Shown: positions 53,292 to 61,929 of the stretch, piece by piece
Layout of the letters: the number at the start of each line of letters is the position of its first letter
How positions within the stretch are numbered: position 1 is the first letter of the stretch
Source: Enterococcus sp. DIV0660C
GTDB lineage: Bacteria; Bacillota; Bacilli; Lactobacillales; Enterococcaceae
Reading direction: 5' to 3'
DNA: 64,000 nucleotides
Assembly: GCF_017316125.1 (NCBI RefSeq)
Contig: NZ_JAFLWA010000034.1
Span: 62,001 to 126,000 of the forward strand
The notes under the pieces: generated by a model
What the model was told of the DNA's origin: nothing
Seen by the model: only the letters and a program-made list of their open reading frames with translations
Databases searched by the model: none
Position numbers and translations under genes: made by a program

Positions 53292-54299
53292 TTACAGAGC
53301 AGATGATTTCCAATCTTCAAATTCTTTAAAGAATTCTGTCACCTTCTCTGGTTCTTTAAGTGAAGCAAGTTTAACAAGTAATACTTCTTTGACTTGTTTT
53401 GCTTGCGGACCTTTTTTCTGTAAAATTAAAATACTTTTTTGTGATTCTTTTTTGCGGAATAATTCATCTGGCAACTGAACCATTCCTTGAAGATAGCCTT
53501 CTTCTTTAAACCATTTTTTGATCATTTCACTTTGATCAGTTTCTAGGAAATTACTTGGAATCAAGAACAACCCGAAGCCATCTGGTTTTACATACTTCAT
53601 TGATTGTTCTAACAATAAATGATGTGCATAACTATGACCTTCATCTGCACTTGTCAAAAATTCGCTGGCTTTCTGATCATTCGGATAGTAACCAATGGGT
53701 AAATCACTGATAGCAAAATCTACAGGATCAACCAGTAAATCTTGTAACCCATCTTGATGAAAGTACTGAACGTTTGCTTGTGTCAATTCACTTGTCGATG
53801 CAGCCACAGACAACAATGTATCATCAATATCGACACCAAATCCTTCAACTTGATAGTTAGCAATTTTCAAATTTAAAAGAACTGTTAGTAGTAGATTACC
53901 CATTCCAGCCGAAATATCTAAAATTTTAACCGGTTCTTTTTTATTTGTGAACAACTGTTCAATCAAGAAAACAAATAAATATCCAATGCTATCTGGCGTA
54001 AGCTGATGATTAGCTTGCAACCGTTCTGTTTGACTACCTTTTAATAAAAGTAGTTGTGATAGACGACGCCATTCCTCTGGTTCAAAAGACAACTTTTTCA
54101 ACTCTTTATAAATCGTCTCAATTTGTTGGACAACTTCTGGCGTTGGCACGCCATCGACTACCCGAACTTGATAATCGTCATTTAAATTTTCAGCATTCTC
54201 GACATAAGCCTCTAAAAAGGAAGTTCCCAATGCATTTTGAAGCAATTGAATTGCTTCAAGGTTTTGATTAAACCCTTGCTCCATTTTTTCTGGTAACAT
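53292..54299 (-). CDS. Class I methyltransferase (YtxK-like)
   Basis: A 335-residue N6-adenine-methylase-like protein. The SAM-binding ILDISAGMGNLLLTVLLNL is near residue 117. The expected NPPY motif is replaced by DLPIGYYP near 195, so the catalytic motif is degenerate. The target is unknown. ATG 54299 follows GAGGTG. It sits between the comG operon and ackA, an arrangement found across Lactobacillales and in Bacillus (ytxK-ackA), with a TATAAT-type promoter region just ahead at 54312-54330. Confidence 0.85.
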   Translation of the reverse strand: MLPEKMEQGFNQNLEAIQLLQNALGTSFLEAYVENAENLNDDYQVRVVDGVPTPEVVQQIETIYKELKKLSFEPEEWRRLSQLLLLKGSQTERLQANHQLTPDSIGYLFVFLIEQLFTNKKEPVKILDISAGMGNLLLTVLLNLKIANYQVEGFGVDIDDTLLSVAASTSELTQANVQYFHQDGLQDLLVDPVDFAISDLPIGYYPNDQKASEFLTSADEGHSYAHHLLLEQSMKYVKPDGFGLFLIPSNFLETDQSEMIKKWFKEEGYLQGMVQLPDELFRKKESQKSILILQKKGPQAKQVKEVLLVKLASLKEPEKVTEFFKEFEDWKSSAL

Positions 54300-54470
54300 G
54301 GTGCACCTCATTTCTAGATATATTATAACAATTTTTTCACCTGTTTAATTCTATCGGACAATCACAAAAATTTCAATCGTTTTCACTGTTTTTTTGTTTG
54401 TGAAACGACAAACATTCTTCTGCTAAAACAGTGATATAACAGAAAAGAGGACGTTTTCATGATTATACCT

Positions 54471-54839
54471 TTATTCTGTACTACTAACTGTATCATTCTG
54501 TATCGTTTCTGTAAAATAAAAGTCAAATACATCAACCGAAATTTCAAATTTCATCTTCTGATTTTCAATCGCATATTTAACTACTCCCGTATTATAGATA
54601 CATTTTCCGTTCTGTGCTATGTTTTCCTCTTGCACAAATTCCGATAGGCAAAGTTCCTTCATAGTTTGTGCTATGTAAAAGAACTTTGTCCGCTGATTAA
54701 AGTCAACTGTTAATCGATAGGTATCAACCACTGTTGCTAATAAAAAGCTACACAACAAGAATAATAATAAAGTAGAAAATAAAATATTTCCCTTAAAGCC
54801 TGTTTTCATTTGTTGGTCACGGCTTTGCCCATTTACCAT
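54471..54839 (-). CDS. comGG: Competence minor pseudopilin ComGG
   Basis: A 122-residue pseudopilin-like protein, last of the comG operon. ATG 54839 overlaps comGF by 23 bases; the longer frame from 54917 is mostly overlap. The N-terminus is KTGFKGNILFSTLLLFLLCSFLLATVVDTYRLT, a hydrophobic helix without the strong Glu+5 processing motif, as often in ComGG. It should be part of the pseudopilus tip complex. The call rests mainly on position. Confidence 0.75.
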   Translation of the reverse strand: MVNGQSRDQQMKTGFKGNILFSTLLLFLLCSFLLATVVDTYRLTVDFNQRTKFFYIAQTMKELCLSEFVQEENIAQNGKCIYNTGVVKYAIENQKMKFEISVDVFDFYFTETIQNDTVSSTE

Positions 54840-55239
54840 ACCCACGTTCTCCATTTTCAAATTTAACTTCAAGTATGACTTCATTGTCCCTCTCCTCAAA
54901 ACTAAACTCGTCAACATTCATTAGCATTGGTTGATGTCCACCAGCAGTTTGTCTTTTTCGAACAATTGATTGATACTGCTCAATAATATACGTTTTATTT
55001 TCTATAACATAGCGAAATTGTTTTCTTTGTATATCCAACAATGTGCTACCTGCAACTTCATTTTCAAATTGTGTCAAAAAAATCAACCATTCTTTCTGAT
55101 CCTTCCTTTGTAAATGCTGATCTAACTGATCTGCACGTCGAATAATCAAAGTAACTGTTAGTATCACCCCACTAAAAACAAGAAAGGATATCAAGCACTC
55201 AATCAGAGTAAAGCTTGGATACTTCTGGTTTTTTTTCAA
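54817..55239 (-). CDS. comGF: Competence minor pseudopilin ComGF
   Basis: A 140-residue minor pseudopilin. It begins with TTG at 55239 inside the end of comGE (41-base overlap). The N-terminus KKNQKYPSFTLIECLISFLVFSG carries a type IV prepilin-like FTLIE motif. A globular domain ends ENGERGYGKWAKP. It matches the ComGF family in length and layout. The N-terminal helix anchors it in the membrane before assembly. Confidence 0.85.
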   Translation of the reverse strand: MKKNQKYPSFTLIECLISFLVFSGVILTVTLIIRRADQLDQHLQRKDQKEWLIFLTQFENEVAGSTLLDIQRKQFRYVIENKTYIIEQYQSIVRKRQTAGGHQPMLMNVDEFSFEERDNEVILEVKFENGERGYGKWAKP

Positions 55240-55555
55240 TTTCCAATACGCCCTTTCGCTTAACTTCTATTCGAATTTTTTGAATGGCACGCTGATTTGT
55301 TTGAAGAACAACTTTACTTTTTATTGGTTGGTCCCGAGCAACTTGTTTCAATCCTTCATGTAATCGGTATTTTCGTGCTTCTTCATAAATGATACGTGCC
55401 AGCTGGACTTCTTGATTGCTCTTTTTTTCTTGCTCTAATAAAAATGTCTGATGTGCACTAACACCATAGACGATTATTAAGACCAACCCCAGTGCTGTCA
55501 TTGTTTCTAATAATATGTAACCAGACTTATTCGATTTTTTTAGTATAATGACCAC
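55199..55555 (-). CDS. comGE: Competence minor pseudopilin ComGE
   Basis: A 118-residue pseudopilin-like protein, starting at GTG 55555, 29 bases inside comGD. The N-terminus KKSNKSGYILLETMTALGLVLIIVYG is the prepilin-like helix with YILLE in place of FTLIE. The ribosome site is poor, so translation is probably coupled to comGD. The assignment rests on order and the helix. Confidence 0.78.
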   Translation of the reverse strand: MVIILKKSNKSGYILLETMTALGLVLIIVYGVSAHQTFLLEQEKKSNQEVQLARIIYEEARKYRLHEGLKQVARDQPIKSKVVLQTNQRAIQKIRIEVKRKGVLEIEKKPEVSKLYSD

Positions 55556-55979
55556 TTCCCAACTGGAATTGATATGTAATTTTTTGTTTTTTCTTTGGCC
55601 AGTAAAACTGATAAGTTTTTAGTGAACTGTCATTTCCCGTTCGACCAGCAAAAATCACTGTTCCATAACGTTGTATTTTTAAATTTTCTGGAATTTTTAG
55701 ATACGTCCAATCAAATTTAGTGTATTTAGGTACACCAAAGTAAACTTTTTGCTGATCATCAGTTAAATGTATTCGAGTCGCTTGCTGACTGACAATTGCA
55801 ATCTTCTGCGCTACATAAATTCGTTTTTCAAATTGACTGAAAAATTGATGTATTGCTATATCTTTTTGTAAATGTTCAAACGAAAAAATAGGAACTGTCA
55901 CGAAGAACAACGTAATTAAAAAAACGAATAAGGTTTCCACTAAAGTAAACCCTGCATATTTATTTTTTATTATAGACAT
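55527..55979 (-). CDS. comGD: Competence pseudopilin ComGD
   Basis: A 150-residue minor pseudopilin. ATG 55979 is chosen (MSIIKNKYAGFTLVETL), 20 bases inside comGC; the longer frame from 56078 lies wholly in comGC. The prepilin peptidase motif is YAG|FTLVE with the conserved Glu five residues after the cut. A hydrophobic helix follows, then a globular domain with basic strands. Confidence 0.88.
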   Translation of the reverse strand: MSIIKNKYAGFTLVETLFVFLITLFFVTVPIFSFEHLQKDIAIHQFFSQFEKRIYVAQKIAIVSQQATRIHLTDDQQKVYFGVPKYTKFDWTYLKIPENLKIQRYGTVIFAGRTGNDSSLKTYQFYWPKKKQKITYQFQLGSGHYTKKIE

Positions 55980-56271
55980 CTGCGTGTTCTTGTTTGATAT
56001 AGCCTTCTGCAAGCAGCTCATCAATAGTCGGGACTTTCCCATTATTTTGTAAAGCGTACAATTCTTTTTGCGTATCAACTAACTGGATCACCGCTGCTTG
56101 ACTTTCTTCATCTACATGATTTTTATATTTTGAAAGATTTGGTACAAATAATAAAATTAACACACTGATAATCAATAAAACAATCAACATTTCAATCAAA
56201 GTAAAAGCTTGTACTTTTCTCAAGGGTTTTCCCTTAATTTGTTCATTCTTACTAATATTTTCTATCATCAT
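55960..56271 (-). CDS. comGC: Major competence pseudopilin ComGC
   Basis: A 103-residue prepilin, the major subunit of the DNA-uptake pseudopilus. The processing site is KVQA|FTLIEMLIVLLIISVLILLFVPNL around residue 22, the standard ComGC motif. It is followed by a helical, polar tail (VDTQKELYALQNNGKVPTIDELLAEGYI). ATG 56271 overlaps the comGB stop by four bases. This product is needed for natural transformation in related Firmicutes. Confidence 0.95.
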   Translation of the reverse strand: MMIENISKNEQIKGKPLRKVQAFTLIEMLIVLLIISVLILLFVPNLSKYKNHVDEESQAAVIQLVDTQKELYALQNNGKVPTIDELLAEGYIKQEHADVYNKK

Positions 56272-57278
56272 GAAATAACCTCCTCAAGATTTCCATAAAT
56301 GGGTAACAAAACCGCTGCATAAATCATAAGTATCAAGCAAGCAATCACTAAAAAAAGCACCGGCTGAATCCAATTTAACCATCGATTTAACCGTTCAAAA
56401 AAAAGTTGGCGTGTGTAATTACTATAAAATAATAATTCTTTCCCTAAATTTCCCTTTAACTCTCCTTGCTGAATGATTGTGCTAAACTCTTCCGTTAAAA
56501 AAGAGTATTTTTCAAATTGGCTTGCTAATGCACTTCCTTTTTCTAATTCATCTGCCATTTGTAAAGCTAATTGTTGCATCAAACTACCTGTTTTTGTTTC
56601 TTTCAGACACAAAACTACTTGTTTCAGCTCAAGTCCTTCGCTAAAAAGTTTCCCTAATTCCAACGAAAAATAAGCAGACTGATACAACGCATAAACTGGT
56701 CCTAAAATTTTCAATTGACTAATCCACTGACTTCGCCGTAATGAATTTCCCTTCCGATCAAAAAAACGAATAGCTCCATATAAGACGCTTAGCAACAATA
56801 AGATGCCTAACACATACCAGTGAAATGTTTGAATTAACTGAATTCCCCAATGATTTTGTGGAACCATTTCTGAGATTAACAATTGTGGCAAAACAATTTG
56901 GCGCATACTAAACAAAATACCAATCAAAAATAGCGAAAGTAACAAGGGATAGCTTAGCAATTTTTGCAACTCTTTTTGAAATGCACCCATTCGTTGAAAC
57001 TGACCGGCTATGTTTTCCAATGTAGCTATTAAGTTCCCATGTGTTTCAGCCAATTCAATCTGTACAAGATAAGTTTTGTTAAACCCACAGTAAGCTAGTA
57101 TCTTTGTAAATGAGCCACCAGCACTCACTATTTTTTGGACTTCTTCTAGTAGTTCAATTGGAAATAACTTCAACTTGATTACTAACTGCAATGCTTCTTG
57201 TAAACTGAAACCATTGCTCAGTAAATCAGCAATAATTTGAATAAACTGTTGTTGTTGTTTTTTATTCAATTTCTTCAA
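56268..57278 (-). CDS. comGB: Competence type II secretion-like membrane protein ComGB
   Basis: A 336-residue polytopic membrane protein of the GspF/PilC family, the platform of the pseudopilus. The GspF repeat pattern appears twice: QIIADLLSNGFSLQEAL near residue 13, then LGKLFSEGLELKQVV near 208. Membrane helices lie near 110-130, 152-172 and 300-325. The start is TTG at 57278, set by GGAGGT, overlapping comGA by 17 bases. Confidence 0.93.
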   Translation of the reverse strand: MKKLNKKQQQQFIQIIADLLSNGFSLQEALQLVIKLKLFPIELLEEVQKIVSAGGSFTKILAYCGFNKTYLVQIELAETHGNLIATLENIAGQFQRMGAFQKELQKLLSYPLLLSLFLIGILFSMRQIVLPQLLISEMVPQNHWGIQLIQTFHWYVLGILLLLSVLYGAIRFFDRKGNSLRRSQWISQLKILGPVYALYQSAYFSLELGKLFSEGLELKQVVLCLKETKTGSLMQQLALQMADELEKGSALASQFEKYSFLTEEFSTIIQQGELKGNLGKELLFYSNYTRQLFFERLNRWLNWIQPVLFLVIACLILMIYAAVLLPIYGNLEEVIS

Positions 57279-58263
57279 ATGGATAAGACCTCCAATCGTT
57301 TCTTTCGGCTTGAAGATAACTCGTTTGCCAGCACTTTTCTCGGACTATTTTAAGTTTAGCTTCTTTATCGCTCCATTTAGCTGATTCTTCCCGTATTTTT
57401 TCAAAAAACTGATAACTCCATAACACAGCAGAAGATTGTTCTTTATCTGGTAATATTTCTTGATAAACAATCCCTTTTAAACAGTCTGACAATGCTTGGT
57501 GGTGACCAATCAATTCTTCTATTCTTGGCAAAATACCTGCTAACTCTCTGGCATGAATAGTGGCAAATACCCGATGGCCAGTCAATGCCGCACGTAAAGT
57601 CATTTGAGCAGTTAGCGCATCTCTTATCTCTCCAACAATCAATAAGTCTGGCCGATGACGTAAAGAGAGCTTTAATAGTTCTTCATAATTTTGGTGGATT
57701 TTCTCGTTGACTTGCAGCTGTAAAAACGTTGATTCTTCCAATTCCACAGGATCTTCCACAGTAATGATTTGTTCTGAGTTTTTCTGAGCCAAACGATACA
57801 TCAAAGAGGTTTTTCCTGATCCAACTGGTCCACTAAATAGATATAAGCCACGTGTCCCAGTATGCCGATGTAATACTCCTAGATCGTCTAAAGAAAAACA
57901 GCGGAAATGCTGATCACCAAGCGGATAAAGCAACCGTATCACCAAAGTTTCTCGCTGCTGATAGTCCCCTACAGATGAAAGCCTTAGACGAATCTCTTCT
58001 TCGACACTTGAATTTCCGCACCTATAAGTCAATGCGCCAGATTGTACTTTTCTTTTTTCCCCAATATCCATTTGTCCTAAGTATTTGAATCTGGAAATCA
58101 ATTGTTGACCTATCTCTTTTGAAAAATCCCGTCTTAATGTTCGGTTTTTACCTTTACGCTCAAGAAGCTGATAACCTTCTTTTTTTGGTAAAATATAAAC
58201 ATCTTCTATTCTTCTTTTGTAGGCTTCTGTAATGATTTCATCTGAAATTTTCTTAATATCCAT
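57262..58263 (-). CDS. comGA: Competence traffic ATPase ComGA
   Basis: A 333-residue PilB/GspE-type ATPase that drives pseudopilus assembly at the inner membrane. Walker A is LFSGPVGSGKTSLMYRLA near residue 144. The Asp box and Walker B are RHPDLLIVGEIRDALTAQ near 200-217, and the His box is ALTGHRVFATIHA near 222. The full length is retained. ATG 58263 follows GGAGGGGAGG; the upstream ATG at 58287 is not used. It heads the seven-gene comG operon. No ComX-type box can be named with confidence in the ~130 bases between comGA and the divergent ade. Confidence 0.95.
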   Translation of the reverse strand: MDIKKISDEIITEAYKRRIEDVYILPKKEGYQLLERKGKNRTLRRDFSKEIGQQLISRFKYLGQMDIGEKRKVQSGALTYRCGNSSVEEEIRLRLSSVGDYQQRETLVIRLLYPLGDQHFRCFSLDDLGVLHRHTGTRGLYLFSGPVGSGKTSLMYRLAQKNSEQIITVEDPVELEESTFLQLQVNEKIHQNYEELLKLSLRHRPDLLIVGEIRDALTAQMTLRAALTGHRVFATIHARELAGILPRIEELIGHHQALSDCLKGIVYQEILPDKEQSSAVLWSYQFFEKIREESAKWSDKEAKLKIVREKCWQTSYLQAERNDWRSYPFEEIE

Positions 58264-58394
58264 TATCCTCCCCTCCAACAAAAACATACGCGTTTATCAA
58301 TTTTTTATCGTGGATTTTGATAATTTCATAAAAAATATTGGCTAAATCCGAATTTGTGTTATACTATTAAAAATTTATCTTAGGAGGCGCCACT

Positions 58395-60122
58395 TTGGAA
58401 TCATTGCTAAAAAAACATCTTTTAGTTGCGAGCAAACAACAACCAGCAGATTTAGTTATCAAGAATGCTAAAATCGTCAATGTCTTCACCAGAAAAATCA
58501 TGTCAAATACTCTTGCTATCTGTGATGGAAAAGTCGTCGGGATCGGCGAATATGAAGGAAAACAAACGTACGATGCAAATAATCAGTACTTAGTGCCAGG
58601 GTTTATTGATGGACATGTTCATATCGAAAGCTCTCTGCTTTGTCCACAAGAATTTGCTAAAATTTCTGTATTACATGGTGTAACAACAGTTGTAACAGAT
58701 CCTCATGAGATTGGAAATGTTGCTGGTAGTACGGGTTTAAAGTTTATGCTGGAAGATGCTCAAAATGCACCTATGAATATTTTTTTCATGCTTCCTTCAT
58801 GTGTACCCGTTACACCTTTTGAAACAAATGGCGCTATCCTAGATGCCAAAACACTAGCTCCTTTTTTAGAAATGCCCGAAGTTCTTGGTCTTGCTGAAGT
58901 AATGAACTACCAAGCAGTCGCAAATGCTGAAACAGAAATTTTAGATAAACTTCAATTAATGATTGATCATCACAAAAAAATTGATGGACACGCAGCTGGA
59001 ATTACTGGTGAGGGGTTAAATGTCTATCCTGTTGCTGGAATTCGTACCGATCACGAAGCCACAACTGCAAAAGAAGCGAGAGAAAGACTTGATTTGGGTA
59101 TGTATTTGATGATTCGTGAAGGAACTGTTGCAAAAGATTTAGCCGCTCTCTTTCCAGCTATTACTCCAGAAAATTCTCGGCGTTGCTTCTTTGTCACAGA
59201 TGATAAATTAATTGACGACTTAGTGAGTGAGGGTTCGATTGATTATATCGTCCGTAAGGTGATTGAATTAGGTATGGATCCATTACAAGCAATCCAAATG
59301 GCATCTCTAAATGCAGCGGAATGTTTCGGTCTATCCACGCTTGGAGCAATTGCGCCAGGTTATCAAGCTGACTTTTTCTTAACAGATGATCTTGAAACCT
59401 TACCAATTCGAGAAGTGTTTCATAATGGTGAACAACTCGTAACGAACGGAAAACTCATCGATACAACCAGTGAACTACCAAAAAATTCTCTGATGGAAGA
59501 CTTACCGGACATGACAGTGGCATCTTTGACAAATGATTCTTTAAAGCTGTCTTTAAGTTCAAATAAAGCGCATATCATCGAGATTATCCCTAACAGCTTA
59601 ATTACTAATGACTTATTCTCAGAAGTCACCGTTCAGTCCGGGTTCTTTGTTCCTTCTATTGAAAAAGATTATTTGAAAATTGCTGTTATTGAACGACATA
59701 AAGGAACTGGAAATATTGGTCTTGGCATCGTCAAAGGGTTCAAACTAAAAGAAGGAGCCTTAGCAACTACGATTTCGCATGATTCTCATAATATTGTTGT
59801 CGTCGGAACAAACGATAAAGATATGCTTTTTGCTATAGAACAGTTAATCAAAAAAGGGGGGGGCATGATTGCTGTCAATCGTCAACAGGAACTGGCTAGT
59901 CTTCCCCTTAAAATTGGTGGATTGATGTCTCAAAAACCTTTTCTAGAGGTAAATCAAGAATTAACTAGCTTAACAACTGCCGCTCGTCAAATTGGTGCTA
60001 GTCAGCTATTTGATCCCTTTCTGACCTTGTCATTTTTGACTTTATCTGTTATTCCTGAACTAAAAATCACGGATATGGGACTCTTTTCATTTTCAAAATT
60101 CCAACTTATTCCACCATGCTAA
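58395..60122 (+). CDS. ade: Adenine deaminase
   Basis: Converts adenine to hypoxanthine and ammonia. The 575-residue length is typical. The metal-binding GFIDGHVHIESSLL is near residue 70, TTVVTDPHEIGNVAG near 98, and GHAAGITGEGLN near 199. The C-terminal part carries HDSHNIVVVGTN and the family's GGGM segment near 488-491. TTG at 58395 is the start, with AGGAGG eight bases before. It is a single gene divergent from comG and ended by the terminator at 60206. Confidence 0.95.
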   Translation: MESLLKKHLLVASKQQPADLVIKNAKIVNVFTRKIMSNTLAICDGKVVGIGEYEGKQTYDANNQYLVPGFIDGHVHIESSLLCPQEFAKISVLHGVTTVVTDPHEIGNVAGSTGLKFMLEDAQNAPMNIFFMLPSCVPVTPFETNGAILDAKTLAPFLEMPEVLGLAEVMNYQAVANAETEILDKLQLMIDHHKKIDGHAAGITGEGLNVYPVAGIRTDHEATTAKEARERLDLGMYLMIREGTVAKDLAALFPAITPENSRRCFFVTDDKLIDDLVSEGSIDYIVRKVIELGMDPLQAIQMASLNAAECFGLSTLGAIAPGYQADFFLTDDLETLPIREVFHNGEQLVTNGKLIDTTSELPKNSLMEDLPDMTVASLTNDSLKLSLSSNKAHIIEIIPNSLITNDLFSEVTVQSGFFVPSIEKDYLKIAVIERHKGTGNIGLGIVKGFKLKEGALATTISHDSHNIVVVGTNDKDMLFAIEQLIKKGGGMIAVNRQQELASLPLKIGGLMSQKPFLEVNQELTSLTTAARQIGASQLFDPFLTLSFLTLSVIPELKITDMGLFSFSKFQLIPPC

Positions 60123-60205
60123 GTAAAAGGAAGCTATGATAGAATTGTCCATCTTTAAATAATAAGATTATGAAAGAAGTACTACTTGGAAAATGTTTAT
60201 TCAGA

Positions 60206-60245
60206 AAAAGGAGGTGTGACAAAATATTTGTCACACCTCCTTTTG
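60206..60245. terminator. Bidirectional terminator between ade and trmB
   Basis: A 17-pair stem (AAAGGAGGTGTGACAAA and complement) with a four-base loop and flanking A and T runs. Confidence 0.95.
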
Positions 60246-60246
60246 A

Positions 60247-60897
60247 TTATTGTATTTTATCTTTAAATTGTGCTTCTACTCGATAGATACGTTGACCACG
60301 AGAAGAAAACTTTTCTTCATACTCAGTCATGATATTTCCTTCGAATGTACTCTCATGCAAATCAAGCCAGACTTGTTTGATTATCATGCCATATTGAGAA
60401 AAACTTGCCAAAGAATACTCAAATAATCCTTGATTATCTGTTTTAAAATGAATCTCACCCTCTGGTCGCAAGATCTGTTCATCCACCGCTAAAAAAGTTT
60501 TAAACGTCAAACGACGTTTCTCATGACGCTTTTTTGGCCATGGATCAGAAAAGTTCAAATAAATCTGATCGACTTCACTATCCGCAAAATACTCTGTCAG
60601 CGCTGAACCATCAACATGAAGTAATTTCAAATTAGGTAGCGGTTCTTCAATTAACTTATCTAGCGCCAGAGAAATAACACTGACTTGCATCTCCACACCA
60701 ATGTAATTGATTTCTGGATGTGCCTTTGCCATTCCATTGATGAATTGACCTTTTCCCATTCCAATCTCTATATGGATTGGATGATCGTTACCAAAGAGCT
60801 CAGTCCATTGTCCTTTCCATTCAGTTGGATTACTAATAACAAACTCTGGATGCGCAGCTAACAATTCTGTTGCACCAGGACGATTTCTAACACGCAT
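60247..60897 (-). CDS. trmB: tRNA (guanine-N7)-methyltransferase TrmB
   Basis: Methylates G46 in the variable loop of tRNA. It has 216 residues. Motif I is [16 protein letters not shown] near residue 42. The catalytic [19 protein letters not shown] near 113-131 is diagnostic of TrmB. AAAGGA precedes the ATG. It lies downstream of ccrZ, separated by a terminator-like hairpin. The ccrZ-trmB order is conserved in streptococci and enterococci. Confidence 0.96.
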   Translation of the reverse strand: MRVRNRPGATELLAAHPEFVISNPTEWKGQWTELFGNDHPIHIEIGMGKGQFINGMAKAHPEINYIGVEMQVSVISLALDKLIEEPLPNLKLLHVDGSALTEYFADSEVDQIYLNFSDPWPKKRHEKRRLTFKTFLAVDEQILRPEGEIHFKTDNQGLFEYSLASFSQYGMIIKQVWLDLHESTFEGNIMTEYEEKFSSRGQRIYRVEAQFKDKIQ

Positions 60898-60920
60898 AAT
60901 TCATAATTCCTTTCTCAAAT

Positions 60921-60963
60921 AAAAAAGGTTGGCCAAATCTCTAAAGAGTTTGGGCTCAACCTC
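60921..60963 (-). terminator. Terminator-like hairpin between ccrZ and trmB
   Basis: On the reverse strand AGGTTGAGCCCAAA pairs imperfectly with TTTGGCCAACCT and leads to T6. The stem begins at the ccrZ stop codon, so it may reduce rather than block trmB expression. Confidence 0.65.
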
Positions 60964-61744
60964 AGCCACTAAAAATTCGTTTTAATTGTAAAATTTCCTC
61001 ATTCATTCGTCGGTCATCCCCTCGAAGGCAATAACGAGTGATTTCTTGCAATAAATTCATCACTGCATACCAGTGAAGCTTCTCAAGAACTTCATCAGTT
61101 GGGCGAATACCATAACTAATCAACCACTGATTCCAATTTGAAAGCGGAACATAATTACCTAAAATCGTTCCAATATCAACTGCTGGATCAGCAAACATGA
61201 TTGAGTCCCAATCAACTAAATATAAATAATTTTTACAAACTAACCAATTACGATGATTCACGTCTCCATGAACAACAGCAAACTCTTTTTTATCTGTATG
61301 AGGTACTTGCTGACTCAAAAATTGATGGACAAGTTGGATAAACTGATTTTTTTTAAATATTTCTGGGAGTTCTTGGTTGTATTTTTTCAACATCGTCTCA
61401 GGCGTAACGACACGACCACCTATTCGATTCAACATTGTTTTTAATGAGTCAGAATGATGCAAATGATATAGGACATCAATAACATCATTTCTTTGCCCAA
61501 TTTCTGTAGTAGTCAATAAGCGACCATCCAGCCATTCTTGAGCTGTTAACGTATCTCCATTACCTGTTCTTTTTGTCCAAACAAGTTTAGGAGTAATTCC
61601 TTCTCGAGATAACGCAGCAAGCATGGGGGTTGTATTACGTTTGATGAAGACTTTATCTTCGTCACGCATGCCTATGTATGTTTTTCCTGTATCCCCTTTG
61701 ATGGGCCGTAACCGCCACTCTTGGTCTAACTGAAACTCCATCAT
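60962..61744 (-). CDS. ccrZ: CcrZ-like cell-cycle kinase / phosphotransferase family protein
   Basis: A 260-residue protein of the aminoglycoside/choline-kinase-like fold. In S. pneumoniae its homologue CcrZ links division to DnaA-driven replication initiation; that role is inferred here. The kinase motifs are FAVVHGDVNHRNWLV near 175-189 (catalytic Asp and Asn) and LVDWDSIMFADPAVDIG near 194-210 (metal Asp). ATG 61744 follows GGGAGA; in-frame ATGs further up have no ribosome site. It lies next to trmB, the standard context. Confidence 0.88.
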   Translation of the reverse strand: MMEFQLDQEWRLRPIKGDTGKTYIGMRDEDKVFIKRNTTPMLAALSREGITPKLVWTKRTGNGDTLTAQEWLDGRLLTTTEIGQRNDVIDVLYHLHHSDSLKTMLNRIGGRVVTPETMLKKYNQELPEIFKKNQFIQLVHQFLSQQVPHTDKKEFAVVHGDVNHRNWLVCKNYLYLVDWDSIMFADPAVDIGTILGNYVPLSNWNQWLISYGIRPTDEVLEKLHWYAVMNLLQEITRYCLRGDDRRMNEEILQLKRIFSG

Positions 61745-61882
61745 GCTTTCTCCCATCCTCTTAAACTCTTTCATTTGCAGTAATTATTATTCTAGTCGCC
61801 CCGACACATAACGTCAAGCACATATACGTTCTTTTTCAGCATTTTTTCATTCAAAAAACCAACTTTTCTAAAAAAGAAAAAA

Positions 61883-61912
61883 GAGAAAGATCAACGATAT
61901 GACCTTTCTCAC
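61883..61912 (-). terminator. Terminator after ecsB
   Basis: On the reverse strand GAGAAAGGTCA pairs with a near-complement across a short loop, followed by a T-rich tract. Confidence 0.7.
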
Positions 61913-61929
61913 TTTAACTTGGACAATTA

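Noticed and set aside
58264-58394. ComX/cin-box or ComK-box upstream of comGA
   Set aside because: Short AT-rich matches occur by chance here and none is convincing at the right spacing.
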